A stretch of DNA of 64,000 nucleotides from Sitta carolinensis (GCA_032173965.1 CM063289.1:28421690-28485689); one strand, 5' to 3'. Counted from the first letter of the stretch, positions 13,985-27,258 are shown. The notes: generated from the letters alone by a model not told the origin. Program-made: numbers and translations.

Positions 13985-14140
13985 GATAACATTTCATCCA
14001 TGTTACAGAGCAGGCAGGAGATTATCAGCTAGACCCACATACGACCTGATGGCAGGCATGATAAGGGAAGGATCCTTACGAAAGCACTGCGCTAAGTCTA
14101 TCCTCGGTGTAATTCCAGTTGGGTTATGTCAAGAATTATC
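13985..14140. promoter_or_regulatory. GATA-motif cluster
   Basis: GATAA cores occur at 13985-13989 (+), 14022-14026 (-), 14060-14065 (+, GATAAG) and 14136-14140 (-, within AAGATAA). The surrounding 14040-14220 retains several CpGs (TACGACC, TACGAAA, CTCGGTG, CCCGAAG, AACGCAG, TTTCGTG) in otherwise AT-rich intron. This is a candidate enhancer; no conservation data were available. Confidence 0.35.
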
Positions 14141-14654
14141 TTGGCCCGAAGGCTGAATTATATGGTTTGTAACGCAGCCTGTAATTTATTTTTAAATAAT
14201 TCTGAGTTTCGTGTTAAACAAATTCCTTGGCCTCAGACCCCGCCGCACAGCCCAGCAATCTTTTTGTGGGTGACCTGTGGTGCAGCTGGAAAACCCATGC
14301 TCTTCCTGAGCCTCCACGGGAGAGCAGGGAGCACTTCTCTGCATGTTTCAGGGCAGGAAGGCTTTTCATCTTTGATAAGAAAGTTGGTTTAATTTTTTCC
14401 AAGAGGTTTGAAATGCAGCAAATACGTGCTCCTTCTCTTCATACGTAGTTTGTTGCCGTCACACACCTATTGATCTGTCCATGCCACAGCATGTCCTGCC
14501 AGCTGGTTTCTGCTGCTGATTCCAGATCCTTCACTTGCCTCAGTGGCACCCCCATCCCATGATGGTTGAGGGGTTTTCATGCTCCCTAGGTTAGTTTACA
14601 TTTATATATGTTTTTAATTAGTGGATGAAAGGTTTAGAGTCCTTGACTCCCAAA

Positions 14655-14915
14655 TGTGAGCATCATCACGTCTTCCACTGAGCCAGTAAGTGTTTCTGGT
14701 CAAGTCACTTAACCTATAGTCCTCATCTGCCTAGAGAGATGCTACAGTAACCAGCATTTTATAAAGAAAATAGATCAAGCTAGATAAAGATAAAATAAAT
14801 TTAATAGTACTCCTTTTAGTACTTCTGTTTCAAAGAAGTATTTTGAGAATTATTGTTGATGTGGTTCTTTGATCATGGATGAAAGATGCTTTAGAAATGT
14901 AAAATATCTTCGGGT
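14655..14915 (+). mobile_element. MIR-like SINE remnant
   Basis: CTGGTCAAGTCACTTAACCT (14698-14717) and CTCATCTGCC match the MIR core. About 100 bp later, AGTATTTTGAGAATTATTG and GGATGAAAGATGCTTTAGAA give the 3' tail. The middle is expanded and AT-rich, so the copy appears old and partly rearranged. Confidence 0.65.
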
Positions 14916-17361
14916 TTTGTCATCTCAGTGGCTGTGAAATTTTTCTCAGAAATGAAATTTTGGAAAACACATGCAGAAGGTTTCGGTGCAGACCCAATTG
15001 TTTAATTTTTTTAGTAGATTTTCAGAAAAAGAAGTGACTGGGTTGTTTGTGATTACACATAGCTCAGTGTGATAGTGGAGATGTAGGTAATCTGGAGTTC
15101 CTAATGCAATCTCCCTCATTTAGACATCACATTCCAGTGCTACTAAAAAAATAACAAAATTACTAAAATGTTGTGATTTTCAGGGCAGTTTGGAGCCGTT
15201 CCTGCCCACTCTGTGTGTTGCCATCATTCTCACAGGATTGCCTTTTTATTTCTAACCCTACACGTGGAGCCAGTCAGACTCTGGAACTGAGACAGAATTA
15301 GGTCCTAAGAAGTGCTGGAACAGAAGCTTTGCCCCCTCTCAGCTCTGACCCAGGGCAGTGGTTGACTTAATTTCTTTGCATTTGATTTCAGTACATTCTG
15401 ACAAAGACCTGCAAACAGCCTCTTCCCTGCCAGCAGAGAAATGGGTGAAAATTCTGTTAAAAGTGGCAGAGAGTGTAGTTGTAAGTCAATGAGGTGGTTA
15501 CATTTGGTCTGTTTGTAATTTTTGGACTACTCATTTCTTTTAAAAATCAGCTTCTAAGTGAACCTATTTCCAAATGTAATACTGCACCTCTAACTTTTGG
15601 GAAGGTCTGTTTCTGGGAAAAAAAAAAATAAACAACATTAGTAATGTTTTTATCTGGGAAATTTTAGGTTTGTTTTTTTTTGTCCAGCTGAAGTTTTCAG
15701 GCTCTGTAACATACTATTTGCTAAAAGGCACACTCTACAATGCATTAAGTATAACAGAATATTCCTTTGCAAGATTCCCTTTGTTGCAGACATTATTTAT
15801 GACATTTTAGTCAATATTTGCATGGCAGACTGTCCAAAATTATTTTGTTTTAGGCACATCACTGATAACTGGACCCATACTCTTTATCATTCTTTTACAT
15901 TCATTAGTCACTCTGTAGTGTTTTTAACATTTTAAAACACTCATGCAATTCAAAGGAAAATAGATTTCAGCCAAAACGCCTTCAAAATTATCTTTTTTCC
16001 TTTGAGTTATTCAGCGATTTTTAACACTTCGTATGTTTGATGTTTTTTTCTTTAGTCTCAGCAAGGCAAAGTTTTTGCAGGCTTTGACTATGCTAAAGAT
16101 AGGATTTTGATAGAAAAAAAAAGTGAGGTAAACTGAACTTAATGTGAAAATGTTATCAGACGTGGTGTAAGGTGTAGCCAGCCAAAAAACCTGGCTATTT
16201 GCCTTCTGTGTAAAAGGTAATTTAAAAAAAAAAAATTACAACAAAACTAATTAGCAGATATTCTAATGCAAGAAAATGTTGCTGTTAGTAAAGTTTCTTC
16301 AATATGCCAGAAAGCAGATGGTGGCAATGGAATAGCGTTTTCTTTTGCCAGCTTTTCTATATGCTTTCTAAACCTGCAAGAGCTTTTGCTATTCAGTATT
16401 CAAATTTCTGACACTCTATGATCTTTTTCATCTTAAAACAGAAATAGAAACTGAAACTTAAAAATGTAATCAAGTCAAGCTGTCTGTTCATCAGATCATA
16501 ACCATGGCTTTAAAAGTTTGATTAAAATTTCGTCTACGCAGTGTAGTTATGGGTTTGGAGAGCTCTGGACTTTTCTGGTTTTAAATTCCTTCCTCAAAAT
16601 TTAGATTTGTAGCACGGGGACCAAGTGAAAATGGATTTTTGGTGGCATTTTCAGAGTCAACACAATATGCTGAATATTTTTTCAGGGGGCCAACTATATA
16701 TACACCCAACTCTTTCCTATATTTATAATGATCCACTGTCCTTTGAGGTGTAGATATAATTCAGTTTCTCCATGATTTATGGTGGCTGTACCTCAGATTT
16801 TGCTGTAACTCGTGCCGAGCCTGCAGGATGTTACTTCTCTCCAAGTTTTAACTTTCTCTTCCACTTGCATGGCTTACAAACACAGCAGAAACACAGACCA
16901 AGTAGGCTGCCTACCAAAAGGCTGCTTTTTTTTCTGCCCGAGTCTGTGGTGTTGATGCCAACATGATACTGATGCAACAAAACACGTCCCGATTTTTATG
17001 GTAATTCTCAGTTCTTCTTCGCAGCCTACAATATTGTGAGAGTAGAAACAGATCCACGGAGCAACAATCAGTGGCAATTCTTTGTGGGCAAAACCCTCTG
17101 ACTTTACACTTGGAGAAAGGCTTCGGGCTGATTGCAATATTTCTGCAATTATTTTGGGGGGGAGAAAAAGGCAAAAGGAAGGGAGGAAGGGAAGAAAGGG
17201 ATCTATCAAGCAGCTTTTTCTGCTGTATAATTTTATATATCTATGTATTTTTGCCAGCAGTTTAATTTTGTATATAGCTTAAGAAAACCTGAAATGGAAA
17301 TTTTTCACATGCCACGTTGAACTCCTCGCAGTGAACAGAACAAGGAAAAGACATCTGCCAG

Positions 17362-17411
17362 AAAAAAAAAAAAAAAAAAAAGGAAAAAAAAAAAAAAAAA
17401 AAAAAAGAAAA
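17362..17411. repeat. Poly(A) tract
   Basis: About 44 A bases interrupted only by GG at 17382-17383 and G at 17407. Confidence 0.95.
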
Positions 17412-18835
17412 ATTTGGCCACTACAACCAAATATGTACTTAAGAGGGACTGAAATGGGAGCCAAGAGGAAAAGTGTCAGGTACATCAAAATAAAAGAGTT
17501 GTGAAAACGGGACTGCAAGTGTAGATCCACAATAAAAAAATAGCACCTAAACTTTGCTTAGACTGCCTCATCTGTAACTTGATATTAATCTGCTATTGAC
17601 AGAATCTCCATGGAATATTAGTTCATCTTTTGTTTATTTCTTAAATAGTCACACATATTTTTTTTATCAACATCATTTTTCCCTGTGTGAAACAAAATAA
17701 TCCTGAATAGGGAAAATGGGCCCATTCTTTGAGATATTGGTTCTTTTTAAGAATTCTTCACTCTGTTGGATGTATAGATTCCTAGTTGAGTTTTTGGTTG
17801 ATCACAGGACAATTTTACATTTGTCCTTTCGAGGAAAGAGAAGCGGGAGAGATTGAAAAAAGGAGGAGGAGAAGCTTGGGGCTCCTGCCCAGTTCATTGA
17901 TGTGGTGAAGGTTTTTCTTTGTTTTTGCTGGCTGATGAAACCTCAGATGTCTGTGGAGAGACTGTAGGAACAGGAACGGACTGAAATGCAGGATGGTCTC
18001 CACAAACAGCGTGGTTACCTGTGTGGTGTTAGCTCTGGAAGGCAGTTTGTGAAGTGTGTGCTCGTTGTCAAGAGCTTTTTTGATGGAGGGCAGTTTTGGA
18101 AAAAATCTGCTCTGGAAAATCTAGAGATCCTCCTTGGGCGTGACCTTGGAGCTCCGCGCGCCTTGGCCGGGGCAGAGGCACCAGCTCGCCAGGATCTGCT
18201 TGGGATAAAGGATGAGGGTGGGCACTGAATCCAATAGCCTGGGAACACGCCTAGGGTCCCAAAAGGATGAGTTTGTCACAATAAATAAATAACAAGGGGA
18301 TGGTGGGGGATAGAGATTAATTGGGTGGCTGTACGACCGCCAATGGAGTCTCACCATATGGTGGACATAATCCTGCCTTGCTGATGTTGGTTTACTCACC
18401 AGGGTAAAACTGCACAAAAGCAGAACCTGGGGTCTTTGACCAAAGCTACCAGATCTGCTCATCATACAGGCTCATCTCCACTTGCCTTTGTACTTGAAGT
18501 CAGGCATTGCAAAACCAGCTATTTAGTTGCCCTAAATACCACTGTTGTTATTGTTAAACTGAGATAGAAAACACTCTGGAGAGAAATGATTTCTTGTTTT
18601 TCAAAATACCTAATGGGGAAAAGAAAGGCAAGTGAAACAGAAGCTGAGAGTGACTGGAAATATCCCCTTCTAGGTGACTTTGGATCCACTCTACCAAGTA
18701 ATTTTCTAGATAATGTAGTTGAAGGCTTCCTAAGTGGGCACTGCCATTGCCATTGTAATGGCTGCACTGGTGGGAAGGAGACTTTATTATCCAGAGCTCA
18801 AGGGCCCTGTGCTTTTTACTCCTTTTAGTAACCGT

Positions 18836-19014
18836 GCCTCTCAAGGTAAATCACTTAACCTCTATGTGCCTCCTTCATCCCTGCATAAAGTGGGCATAGT
18901 TATGCTCACCTTTCCCACAGAGGTGTTGTAAAGCTTAGTTTAATGTTAATAAGCTGTTTTAATTTTCGGGATAAAAGGATGTTCTATAAATACACATTAG
19001 AAGTAATAATAGTT
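18836..19014 (+). mobile_element. MIR-like (CORE-SINE) remnant
   Basis: Diagnostic pieces appear in MIR order: AAATCACTTAACCTCTATGT, GCCTCCTTCATCCCTGCATA, AAGTGGGCATAGTTATGCTC, ACAGAGGTGTTGTAAAG, GGATAAAAGGATGTTCTATA and a final AATAATAGT. This parallels the family text 'tcacttaacctctctgtgcctc ... tctgtaaaatgggg ... ggttgttgtgagg ... atgaaaggtgctatataa ... attatt'. It is well diverged, as expected for an element that predates the mammal-reptile split. Confidence 0.8.
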
Positions 19015-21589
19015 TTAATGTATGCCATTATTTTATAACAGTGCTTTTCTAGTTTTAGAATTTTTTTAGTGGTTTGAAATTATTACAGGATCATTTTTGT
19101 TAATTAAAGATTGACATTCGGGCAAAATTTGTTGAATTGTTCTATAAATCCAGGTCCGTGTGCACTGAGCATGCCCAGAGCTGTGCTCACCTGCACTTTG
19201 GGATCATCAGGACGGCCCTTTGGCTTTTAAAACAACTCTTTGATGCATGTGCTCAGAAGTTTGATGGCTTCTAAATAGAATGGTTCAAATATTTCAAAGC
19301 ACTTGAGATTCTTATAGTGTGAAGCAATTTAAAATTATTGTACTGCAATTAATTTTAAATAACTGAGCACTGCATATGTCTAGAAACCCGTACAGATCCA
19401 AATGGAAGCTCTCTAAAATTGAAATGATTCAATAAATTTAAATCACTCTGAAGAAATGGATGTAAGTACTGTAAATCATTTTGTGAGGGGGATAAGCAAA
19501 TTTTCTACAAGTGAATCTGAGGGTAGAGACTCTAATTAGATTTTTTATTTGGGGTTTATGATGATGAAATGTAGGTTAATATATATTTCCTAGGGATATG
19601 AGGGCAGCTCTTGTTGATCCATATGGTTTCTTGTAGCTCTTACATAGGCTGCTTTTTTTTTAATTTCCCAAGACTACAGAAACTTAGCAATCCAACTTTG
19701 CACATATTTTTTTTCCATTACAAATATCTTTCCCTCCAAATCTGTATAAAAAGACATGAGAAAAATATTGGTCCACAGCTAGAAATGCCAAGTGTATTTT
19801 TAAATGCAGCTAAAAAAAAAAAATCCTGCAGAATTAAAACCCTGTGCAGCATGGAAGCTCACATTTTGTGGAGCTGGGCTGCTCAATCAATATGAATTTT
19901 TCTATGCCTCCATCACTGATTCAGGTACAACCTGTATCTGCAGGTACCAAAGTGGATTATCGCCTGATAGCTGTTCGTTAGCTGAGAGCATGTTCTCTGT
20001 CCTTCCCTTACAGATGTATTAGAAAGATGCTATCTCGTTGTAGGGAGGCTGCTAAAAATATTGATGCGAGACCTATTGGAAAGTAATGTCATTTCCATTG
20101 GCTCCAGCTCAGCTCCAGGAAAATCTGCGTGCCGCTTCCTCCTCCTGCCGCCGCGCCGCTCCCCGTGCCGTGCTCCCAGCCCTGGGGTTGCAGTTCTTCC
20201 CGAGTGCCAGGGCCAGAAATGAGAAATCAGTGCCACTCTCCTGACCCTCCCGTTTCACCGTGTCCCCAACAGCCTCAGGAAAAACGGGGCAGTGTGGTCC
20301 CTCCTCGTGCAAGCTCTGCTCTTGGCACCGGAGCGCTTCGTCCGGAGCAGTGGAGACCTCGTGGCAGAGGGCTCCTGAGGGTCTGGCCACTACTGTCGAG
20401 GTGTCCCAGGTCCTCAGGGTGGGACAGAGCCCATGGTGGCCGAGGGAGCCACTCTGCCAGGCTAGTCCTGCTCATTGCAGTCTGGGGAGGGGAATTATTT
20501 CTGGGTTTGCTCCATGGCTGGTGGGCTCTTCCTGGCTGGAGGAGCCACGGAAAGTGAGAGGGGCCCCTCAGCAGGGTCTTCCTTAAGGCCTTACCTTACT
20601 TTTAGACAGTTGTCATTATCTTTGTCTAAAGGTCATGGCTAAATTGAATAAAAGGAAAGCTGTGTGTTCCTGTCGATGCACAATGGCAGTATTGACTTTC
20701 GTAATCCAGTTTGCTGAGGGGTGAGAGAATTAAATTAGATATCTAAGCACAGAAATTGAGAGCCTTTGAAAACAAAGATAAGGAGACAGCCTGTATTTTC
20801 CTTTTCCTGGGAGCTCTGGGCTCAAGATTTTGCAGGTGTGTCATCTGATCCATGGCTTGCATCGATCAAAACTGTGCCAATGCATATTTAATTAGCAAGG
20901 GGACCCTGGATGCATTATGGCCATCATCCCTATATTGAATGGACTGTCAGACTTTCTGAATGCCTCCCCACCCCCCGCTTCGTTGTTTGGGGAGCTTCTG
21001 CATTTTGTCTGAGCAGCTAAAAGTTTCTTTGTTTTTAGCTGGTGATGCATACAGCACCACTGAGGAGAATACAAACAAGTAAAGTCCTAAAGTGTTTATT
21101 TTGTCTAGGAAAAAGGGCTGAACCAATTTGAATCCTTTGGGTAACGGATTTTTGTATCTCTTGGAATTAAAAAAACAGTCGCACGATGTTTACTTTAAGA
21201 ATATTTTATTATAACAAATAAAATCTGTGCTGTGGGATTTCTTAAGGAAGCCTTTGATGACAATTTGAATTAAGTCAAAATTAACGTTTGCTACTGCAAA
21301 GGAATAAATAGAAAATGTTCCAGAAATGAATCAGTAAGCAGGAATCAAAGGCTGTAAACTGTTTTAAAAACAAACATTTAGAAGTGAATCAAATACTTGT
21401 TTGTAATATCAAGGAACAAATATGGGAATACACAGATTCCCCACATTCTAGGCTATCACACGATAGCAGTAAATCATTTATGGGCTTGTGAGAACAAAGA
21501 AAGTTGATTTAAAATGAAACCATTTTGATACAGCTTTAGGGTCTCACAGCCTCTCGGTGAAGTTTTGCGTTATTTCCAGCGAGGAGGGA

Positions 21590-22015
21590 ACTAACGGGGA
21601 ATTTCTGCAGCCAAAAAAAAGTTAGGCGGGGAGTTGTGGAGATCTTTGTTTGCGTCCACCTTGGTACAAAGCCGGCCCAGCAGACAGAGTGTTGCCTGAT
21701 AAACAGATGTAATACACAAAGTCTGCTTACAATACCGAGCAACAGACTGTGGGCACATGTTTTGGGCTCATTCAAACTCATCAGCATAGTCTAGCTGGCT
21801 GTTTTGTTGCTAGTCTGCTTATGGGGTAGCTTAGGAGCGTCTTACTGGTGAAGTAACAAGGAGGGTTTTTTTTTGCCACAAAAGTTTTGTGGCAGGGGCT
21901 GATGGGAAAATCATTTGCATACATCTTGTTACAAAGGCTGACTACTTCCTGGCTTAGACAAAGTGTTGCCTGATAAACAGACTTAACACACAAATGTCTG
22001 TCTGGAATAAACAAC
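21590..22015. repeat. Diverged direct duplication of a ~150-bp block
   Basis: Two copies about 275 bp apart share TTTGCGTCCACCTTGGTACA against TTTGCATACATCTTGTTACA, then GTGTTGCCTGATAAACAGA (21689 onward against 21964 onward) followed by TGTAATACACAAA against CTTAACACACAAA, and a closing GAGCAACAG against AACAACAG. Upstream parts (GCAGCCAAAAAAAAGTT against GCCACAAAAGTT) also align. It could be a local tandem duplication or two copies of an unnamed old repeat. Confidence 0.75.
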
Positions 22016-24721
22016 AGCAAGCTTTGATTTACATTTCCATTATCAAAGATAATCTCTTTCCCAGTGTACAGGAATTAAGAGTCCTCGCCTTATAAAAAAA
22101 AAAAAAAACAGGCTGGCACCACAGGGATTTTACCAGTGCAGAACCTCATTGGGGAGCCTTGGGGATGGGGTGTACAGTGCAGGGAATAAAACCGGGGATC
22201 TGGTGTGGTTGTGTACACATGTGATGGTGAGGTGGGTGATAATGAAGCATTTTGAGCTCCCTGTAAAAGTTGGCTTGAAAGCAATGGCTGGAGTAAAATG
22301 GAGAGCCGGGCCTTCCTTTAAAAAAATCCTAGTAGCTTCCAAAATCGCCGTAAATAATGGTCGTAGCATATATGGAGTGACCCCTATGTGTTTATATTAT
22401 AATGTGTAATGAAGGGAAAGTGAATGTAAAAATATCCCAGTCCTGGTGCTGGTTTCTGTTTGTTAATCCTGTAAACTCACCACATAAGACTGTGTATAAA
22501 AGAGCATGATTTCGATTTTTTTTTTTTTTTTAATGTATATAAATCTTTGGTAGAATCCATGCCCAAAATTATAGATGAAAAATTTATTGCATGAACACAA
22601 CCCAGCCATATAAATTTTTTATTACAAATAGGGCTCTGAAACTTGAATAAAATATGTCAGTTTATTATACAGTATTCCCCCCACCCCCAAAACATGATAT
22701 GAATGGAAAATTTAACTTGTGCACTTCTGTGGTGCTTCTGCAAGGTGCTGAGCTGGTGGTGGAGGAGAGGAACCTGCTGTATTTCACTGCAGAGCAGGCT
22801 CAGCATGGGCAGTGGCAGTGCTGCCTTGCTCATATGGCATCGCCGGTCATTTTTCTCCTGCACTACACAGGGATCACCTTTACTGTTTCCAGGATAGATG
22901 TGTCTGCACCTGTGGTAGCTCACGGGGCTGCTCAGAGGCTCAGGTTCTGCTGGGGAGCGGCTCCGCAGAGGTAAAAAATGAGCTTGGCACCCATTCACTG
23001 GGTTTGTGCAAACCAGCAGACAATAAAGAGGGTCACTGCCACCCCAGTGGGTTCTGGGCTGGATTCAGCCTGCCCTGGAAAACACGGTGTGTTTTTGGGA
23101 GTGCTCCACAAAACGTTCCGTCTCTCCCCAGTCAGGTAACCAAGGAGTGGTTTAGCACTGGGAAGTGCCATGGCACTCGAAAGAGGCTTTTTTGGTGGAG
23201 GGGTGCAACAGCACTTCACCGTCTGTGTCACGATCTACAAAAAAGAACAACACTGTCAGTCTGTTGACATTGGTCCTGTCCACGGGCCAGACTTTCCTGG
23301 GAAGGTTTTATTCTTTCCAAACAATGGAGCGCTCCCTTCCAGTGCCGCCAGCCCCGCTGCCATGCAGCCGCCGTGCAGCCCAGCTGGAGCTGGGCTCCTG
23401 CTGCAGCTGAAAAGGAAAACTGCAGCCTGAAAAGTCCAGAGCTTCCGTCCTGGCGCTGGAGGTCCCTGCCTGCATAGGGTTTTGGATCAGGCAGATCTGG
23501 GGCTCGGTCGTGCTGGGGTAGCATATGCTTAAGGAACAGATCCAAAGAGAAACAGAATAGGGATGTGATAGGAAGTGCTACTTTGAAAAAGTAGCCTGTT
23601 TTGTTGTTTGGTTTGTTGTTTTTTTTTTTTTTCCTTTATTCCTTAATCATAATTGATTCTTGGATGCAGAGAGTAAAATAGCTTCAGCATGTTTTTTTGA
23701 TCCTGTTTGCCATGGTTGTGGTTGATACCAGATCCTCCTGAGCTTCTCTTGACCAGTAACCTTGAGCCCAGTGCACAGCCTCACTCAAACCCCAGCCAGC
23801 TCAGGGTTAAAAATTCTAACCACTAACTTTTCTCTAACTAAAAAAGCCCCCAAATAAAACCCATTGTGCTATTCAAGGTTAAGCTTCCTTAAACATAAAA
23901 CTAGATTCCTTGGTGATTTTTTTTTTTTTTAATCAGCAATCTTAATAGTGGTTCCTCACTATAATATTTCCAACTCCATCTGAAATCATTTAAATCCTCC
24001 CCTTAATAACATGCACTTTATTGTAATATACAGATTCTTTGGCTTCCTACCAGCCTTAGCTTAAGGCACCAATGAAACTCGTTGCCGCAGGGGGCCGTGG
24101 ATTCAAGAGGGGCTCGCATCTACTGTATATTTTGTTTTGTATGTTTTCCAATGGCTCTAATTATTGCAGGTGGTAGAATTTAACTGGCAGTGTTGTTGCT
24201 AAAGAAAATAGGCATAAAGTGTATACTGTTTTGCAGAGTGGCTATCAAATATATAGAAAAGAGAAAATCAAATGAATTGTTAAACTGCTCTATAGTAAGT
24301 GATTTTATTGATTTAATGCAAATGCTTATGAAAACGATCTTCCATTTATATCAATTATGTATGGGCAAAAATTAATTTATTCCTCCGGTCACCTGTTTGG
24401 CTAACTGACTCAGCAGGACAGACATTCCCCCTCCTGTTGTAGCCGAGCCCGCAAAACACTGCACGTTCAGAAAACTGGAATTTGAAAGTTTCCATGTGCA
24501 AAACAACAAAAAAGCCCCGACAGGAGTTAGTGCCAACTGCTGAAAAAGCAGAGAGCGAGCGGTGGAGGCTGAGCAAGACTCCCTCGTCCTAGGCAAGACT
24601 GTAAAACACAACGGCTCTGATTTTGCCAATCCCTTAACCATGTGGCGGCACATTTATATGTGCCGGATCATCTGCGGCATCTGAATAAAATCAGGGAAGC
24701 AAAATTCTGCATATAAACATT

Positions 24722-24736
24722 TTGGCTAAGTGCCTC
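24722..24736 (+). promoter_or_regulatory. Candidate NFI full site (TTGGC-N5-GCCTC)
   Basis: TTGGCTAAGTGCCTC matches the palindromic NFI consensus TTGGC-N5-GCCAA at 8 of 10 defined positions, with exact spacing. It lies in a CpG-containing stretch, so autoregulation by NFI proteins is possible. A chance match cannot be excluded. Confidence 0.3.
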
Positions 24737-27186
24737 AACTCAGTCTTCTTATCTGGGGTTTCCACAAGATGCCACCTTGCATAACAATGCTGAGCACACG
24801 CTTGCCCAGTCCATGTTTTCGGTAGCCTCCCGTGATCCCCACCGCAGGATTGAGTGGCTTTAATTCTACCTCATCCTGTGCTTTACTGCCCTGTGCCTCT
24901 CTGTGAAGAATAGTGCTTAAAGCTGTGTTGTCTTTTCCTGTGGAATTAATATTTAATTTCAGCAGAAGGGGCGGGTTGCAGGGAAGCAGAATTAGGGAAA
25001 AAACGCCATTGCCGGAGCCGAGGTGCTAAAAGGAGAAAGTTAAAGATTCCGCGTGCAAACAAACGTCCTGCGGCCAGTGGAGCCCCTCTCGTGCCACTAG
25101 CCTTGGTGTTGGAAAAACAGCACTCGAGGCAGACAAAAGTACTTTGTTTGCTTCTCCCAAGGCAGGAGCAGCTCGGGCTGCGTGTGCTGCCCACCGGCTG
25201 CGGAGCTGTGCTGGGGCCAAGGTGCCAGCACCGAGCCCGGCTCCCGCGGCCCTGGCGCAGCCTCCCTGGGTCGGTCCAGATTTTAGGAAAGGGGGACAAG
25301 CTCCCAGTCCCACATTTCAGCAAGGAACTTCTCCAAATCTATAAATTTTTGTGGAATTCCGAGCCGACTTGAAACATAAAGCCCAAACTCTGATTGAGCC
25401 ATGGCTGGCTGGAGGGAAAGAAAAACCTAAAAAATAAGTGAAAGGTTAATGCCTGCCCTGTAAAATGAAATCTGTTGAATGTTGACTTTGAATGTTAACT
25501 AAATATTTTACATTCCTAATATTTTACCTTTGTTTATACCTTTGTGGTATCGGAAACATGAAACTTCTTGCCAAAATCCAGAATACAACAGCTCTGTGCG
25601 TGTTACCCCCATAGTGGAACTGCTGGCACTGATTTCAGCTTCAGGGAGAGATAATTTAGAAGATCAATATTTAAAACAAAATTGCAGAAGTGAAGATACT
25701 ATTTTTTTCCCTGAGCTTCATTGGCAAAATTATTAAAAATAATAAATACAAAAGAGAGGAAATGGATTCTGGGACGCACTGAGTATATATCATTTTTCAG
25801 GGGAATTTAATTGATTTTAAATAGAAGTATCATGGCTGAAGCTTTCTTTGCTAAATATTCTGAGTGTTTATATTCTGAAATTTATCAAGTTTTGTTTCGT
25901 GAGCCCTTTTCTTTACTTGTAGTTTTTAATTTATACAAGATTGTCCTCTAAGCTTCTGAATGATACCTAAAGCAGACAGTCAGCAGGTAAAAAAAATTTT
26001 TGAATATTTAAAATAGGCATTTCCTTTATAGCGCTCTGCGGTAATTAAAATCTTCATTTGCTTAAAAGCAAGGAACCTTTTTAAAGCAATAAATTAGCAT
26101 TGCTTGACCCAAGGTCACTAGTAGTACTGCTTCTTCCAGCACTATTAATACCTCAAAGAAAAAGAAGGGGAGGTGTTATGACTCTGTTGCAATAGAAGTA
26201 AGATTTTCAATTTAATCACAGTTAAGTGTCGTGACCTTTTGATCTTGCATTGACTTCTCACTGAAATGTGGTCAAATTTCAGACAGCTAATTCCAAACTC
26301 TGCAAAGTCAAGGTGAAGTCAGAAAATGGGTTTGCCATGATGAGGGGTGGTGTTGAGGCATTAGCAAGTGGTTTCATCACTTAAGTTTTGTTTCACAGCG
26401 AAAACTTTTTCTACAGGATCAATAAATTACAGAACAATTTCTGGGGAAAGGGAAAAAAATGTATTAATTGCAAAAACCAGTAATTTGAGGGATTTCTTAA
26501 AAAATATTTTTTCCTACAGGTAGAGGGACTTTTTATTCCTGTTCCTAGTGACAGAAATAATTAAGAAGGAAAATACTATTTGACTAAACCTTCTACTAAG
26601 AATAATTTTTGGACCAAAGAGCGATCATCTTCACATAAAGCAGAGTTAATAACGTGTAAAAAATGCAAAACACTCGTATTTACACATACCCTTTTATAGG
26701 TCATTTTATTATTTTAGGCAAATAAATTGTGCTCGTTGGAGAGTGTTAGCTGGGAGTTTGTGGGGTTATTTACACAAGTTCTAAAGCAGGTCATCCAGTA
26801 TCTGGTCTCACTTATCCCACTGCAAATCACCACCAGCACTGTGCATTTTAGGGATCTTGTGGTGCTGTAACCACTGTGAAAGTACGCCAGAAAATCAGCT
26901 CTTCCCTCAGTTTTGCAGATTTTGTTCCAGAAATGTGTAGCCAACAATCTCCACGACTATGTAGGGTTGCTAAGTTACCTTTCTGTGCCTGCTTGGAGAT
27001 ATGTTTTGAGACTTTACTATGTGTTGGAGTAAGGCTCTGGTTTGTATACAACATAGAGGCTGCATTATAAAAAACATGTAGGAGAGTCGTTTAAATATGC
27101 CTTCTTTAAAAAGAAGGATTCTCAAAGCTTAATTTATGCCAACACACACCCCAAGCACTCTGTGTAGTGCCATAAACAAGATTCCC

Positions 27187-27220
27187 TTTTTTTAATTTTT
27201 TCTTTTTTTCTTTTTTCTTT

Positions 27221-27258
<38 letters not shown>
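27187..27258. repeat. Poly(T)-rich tract 164 bp upstream of exon 3
   Basis: 72 bp almost entirely T with occasional C and AA. It produces a spurious poly-lysine open frame on the minus strand. Confidence 0.95.

Noticed and set aside
20129..20557. 142-codon open frame in a GC-rich patch
   Set aside because: It starts at GTG, overlaps open frames on the opposite strand, is Pro/Ala/Arg-rich as expected from GC composition, and shows no known domain. I treat it as GC-driven chance.
22812..23267. 151-codon open frame
   Set aside because: Cys/Ser/Gly-rich random-looking text with overlapping antisense frames and no family resemblance.
24950..25310. CpG-containing GC-rich patch as an alternative NFIA promoter
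   Set aside because: No initiator, TATA or exon-with-donor arrangement could be supported, and CpG density is only moderate. CAGE data would decide.
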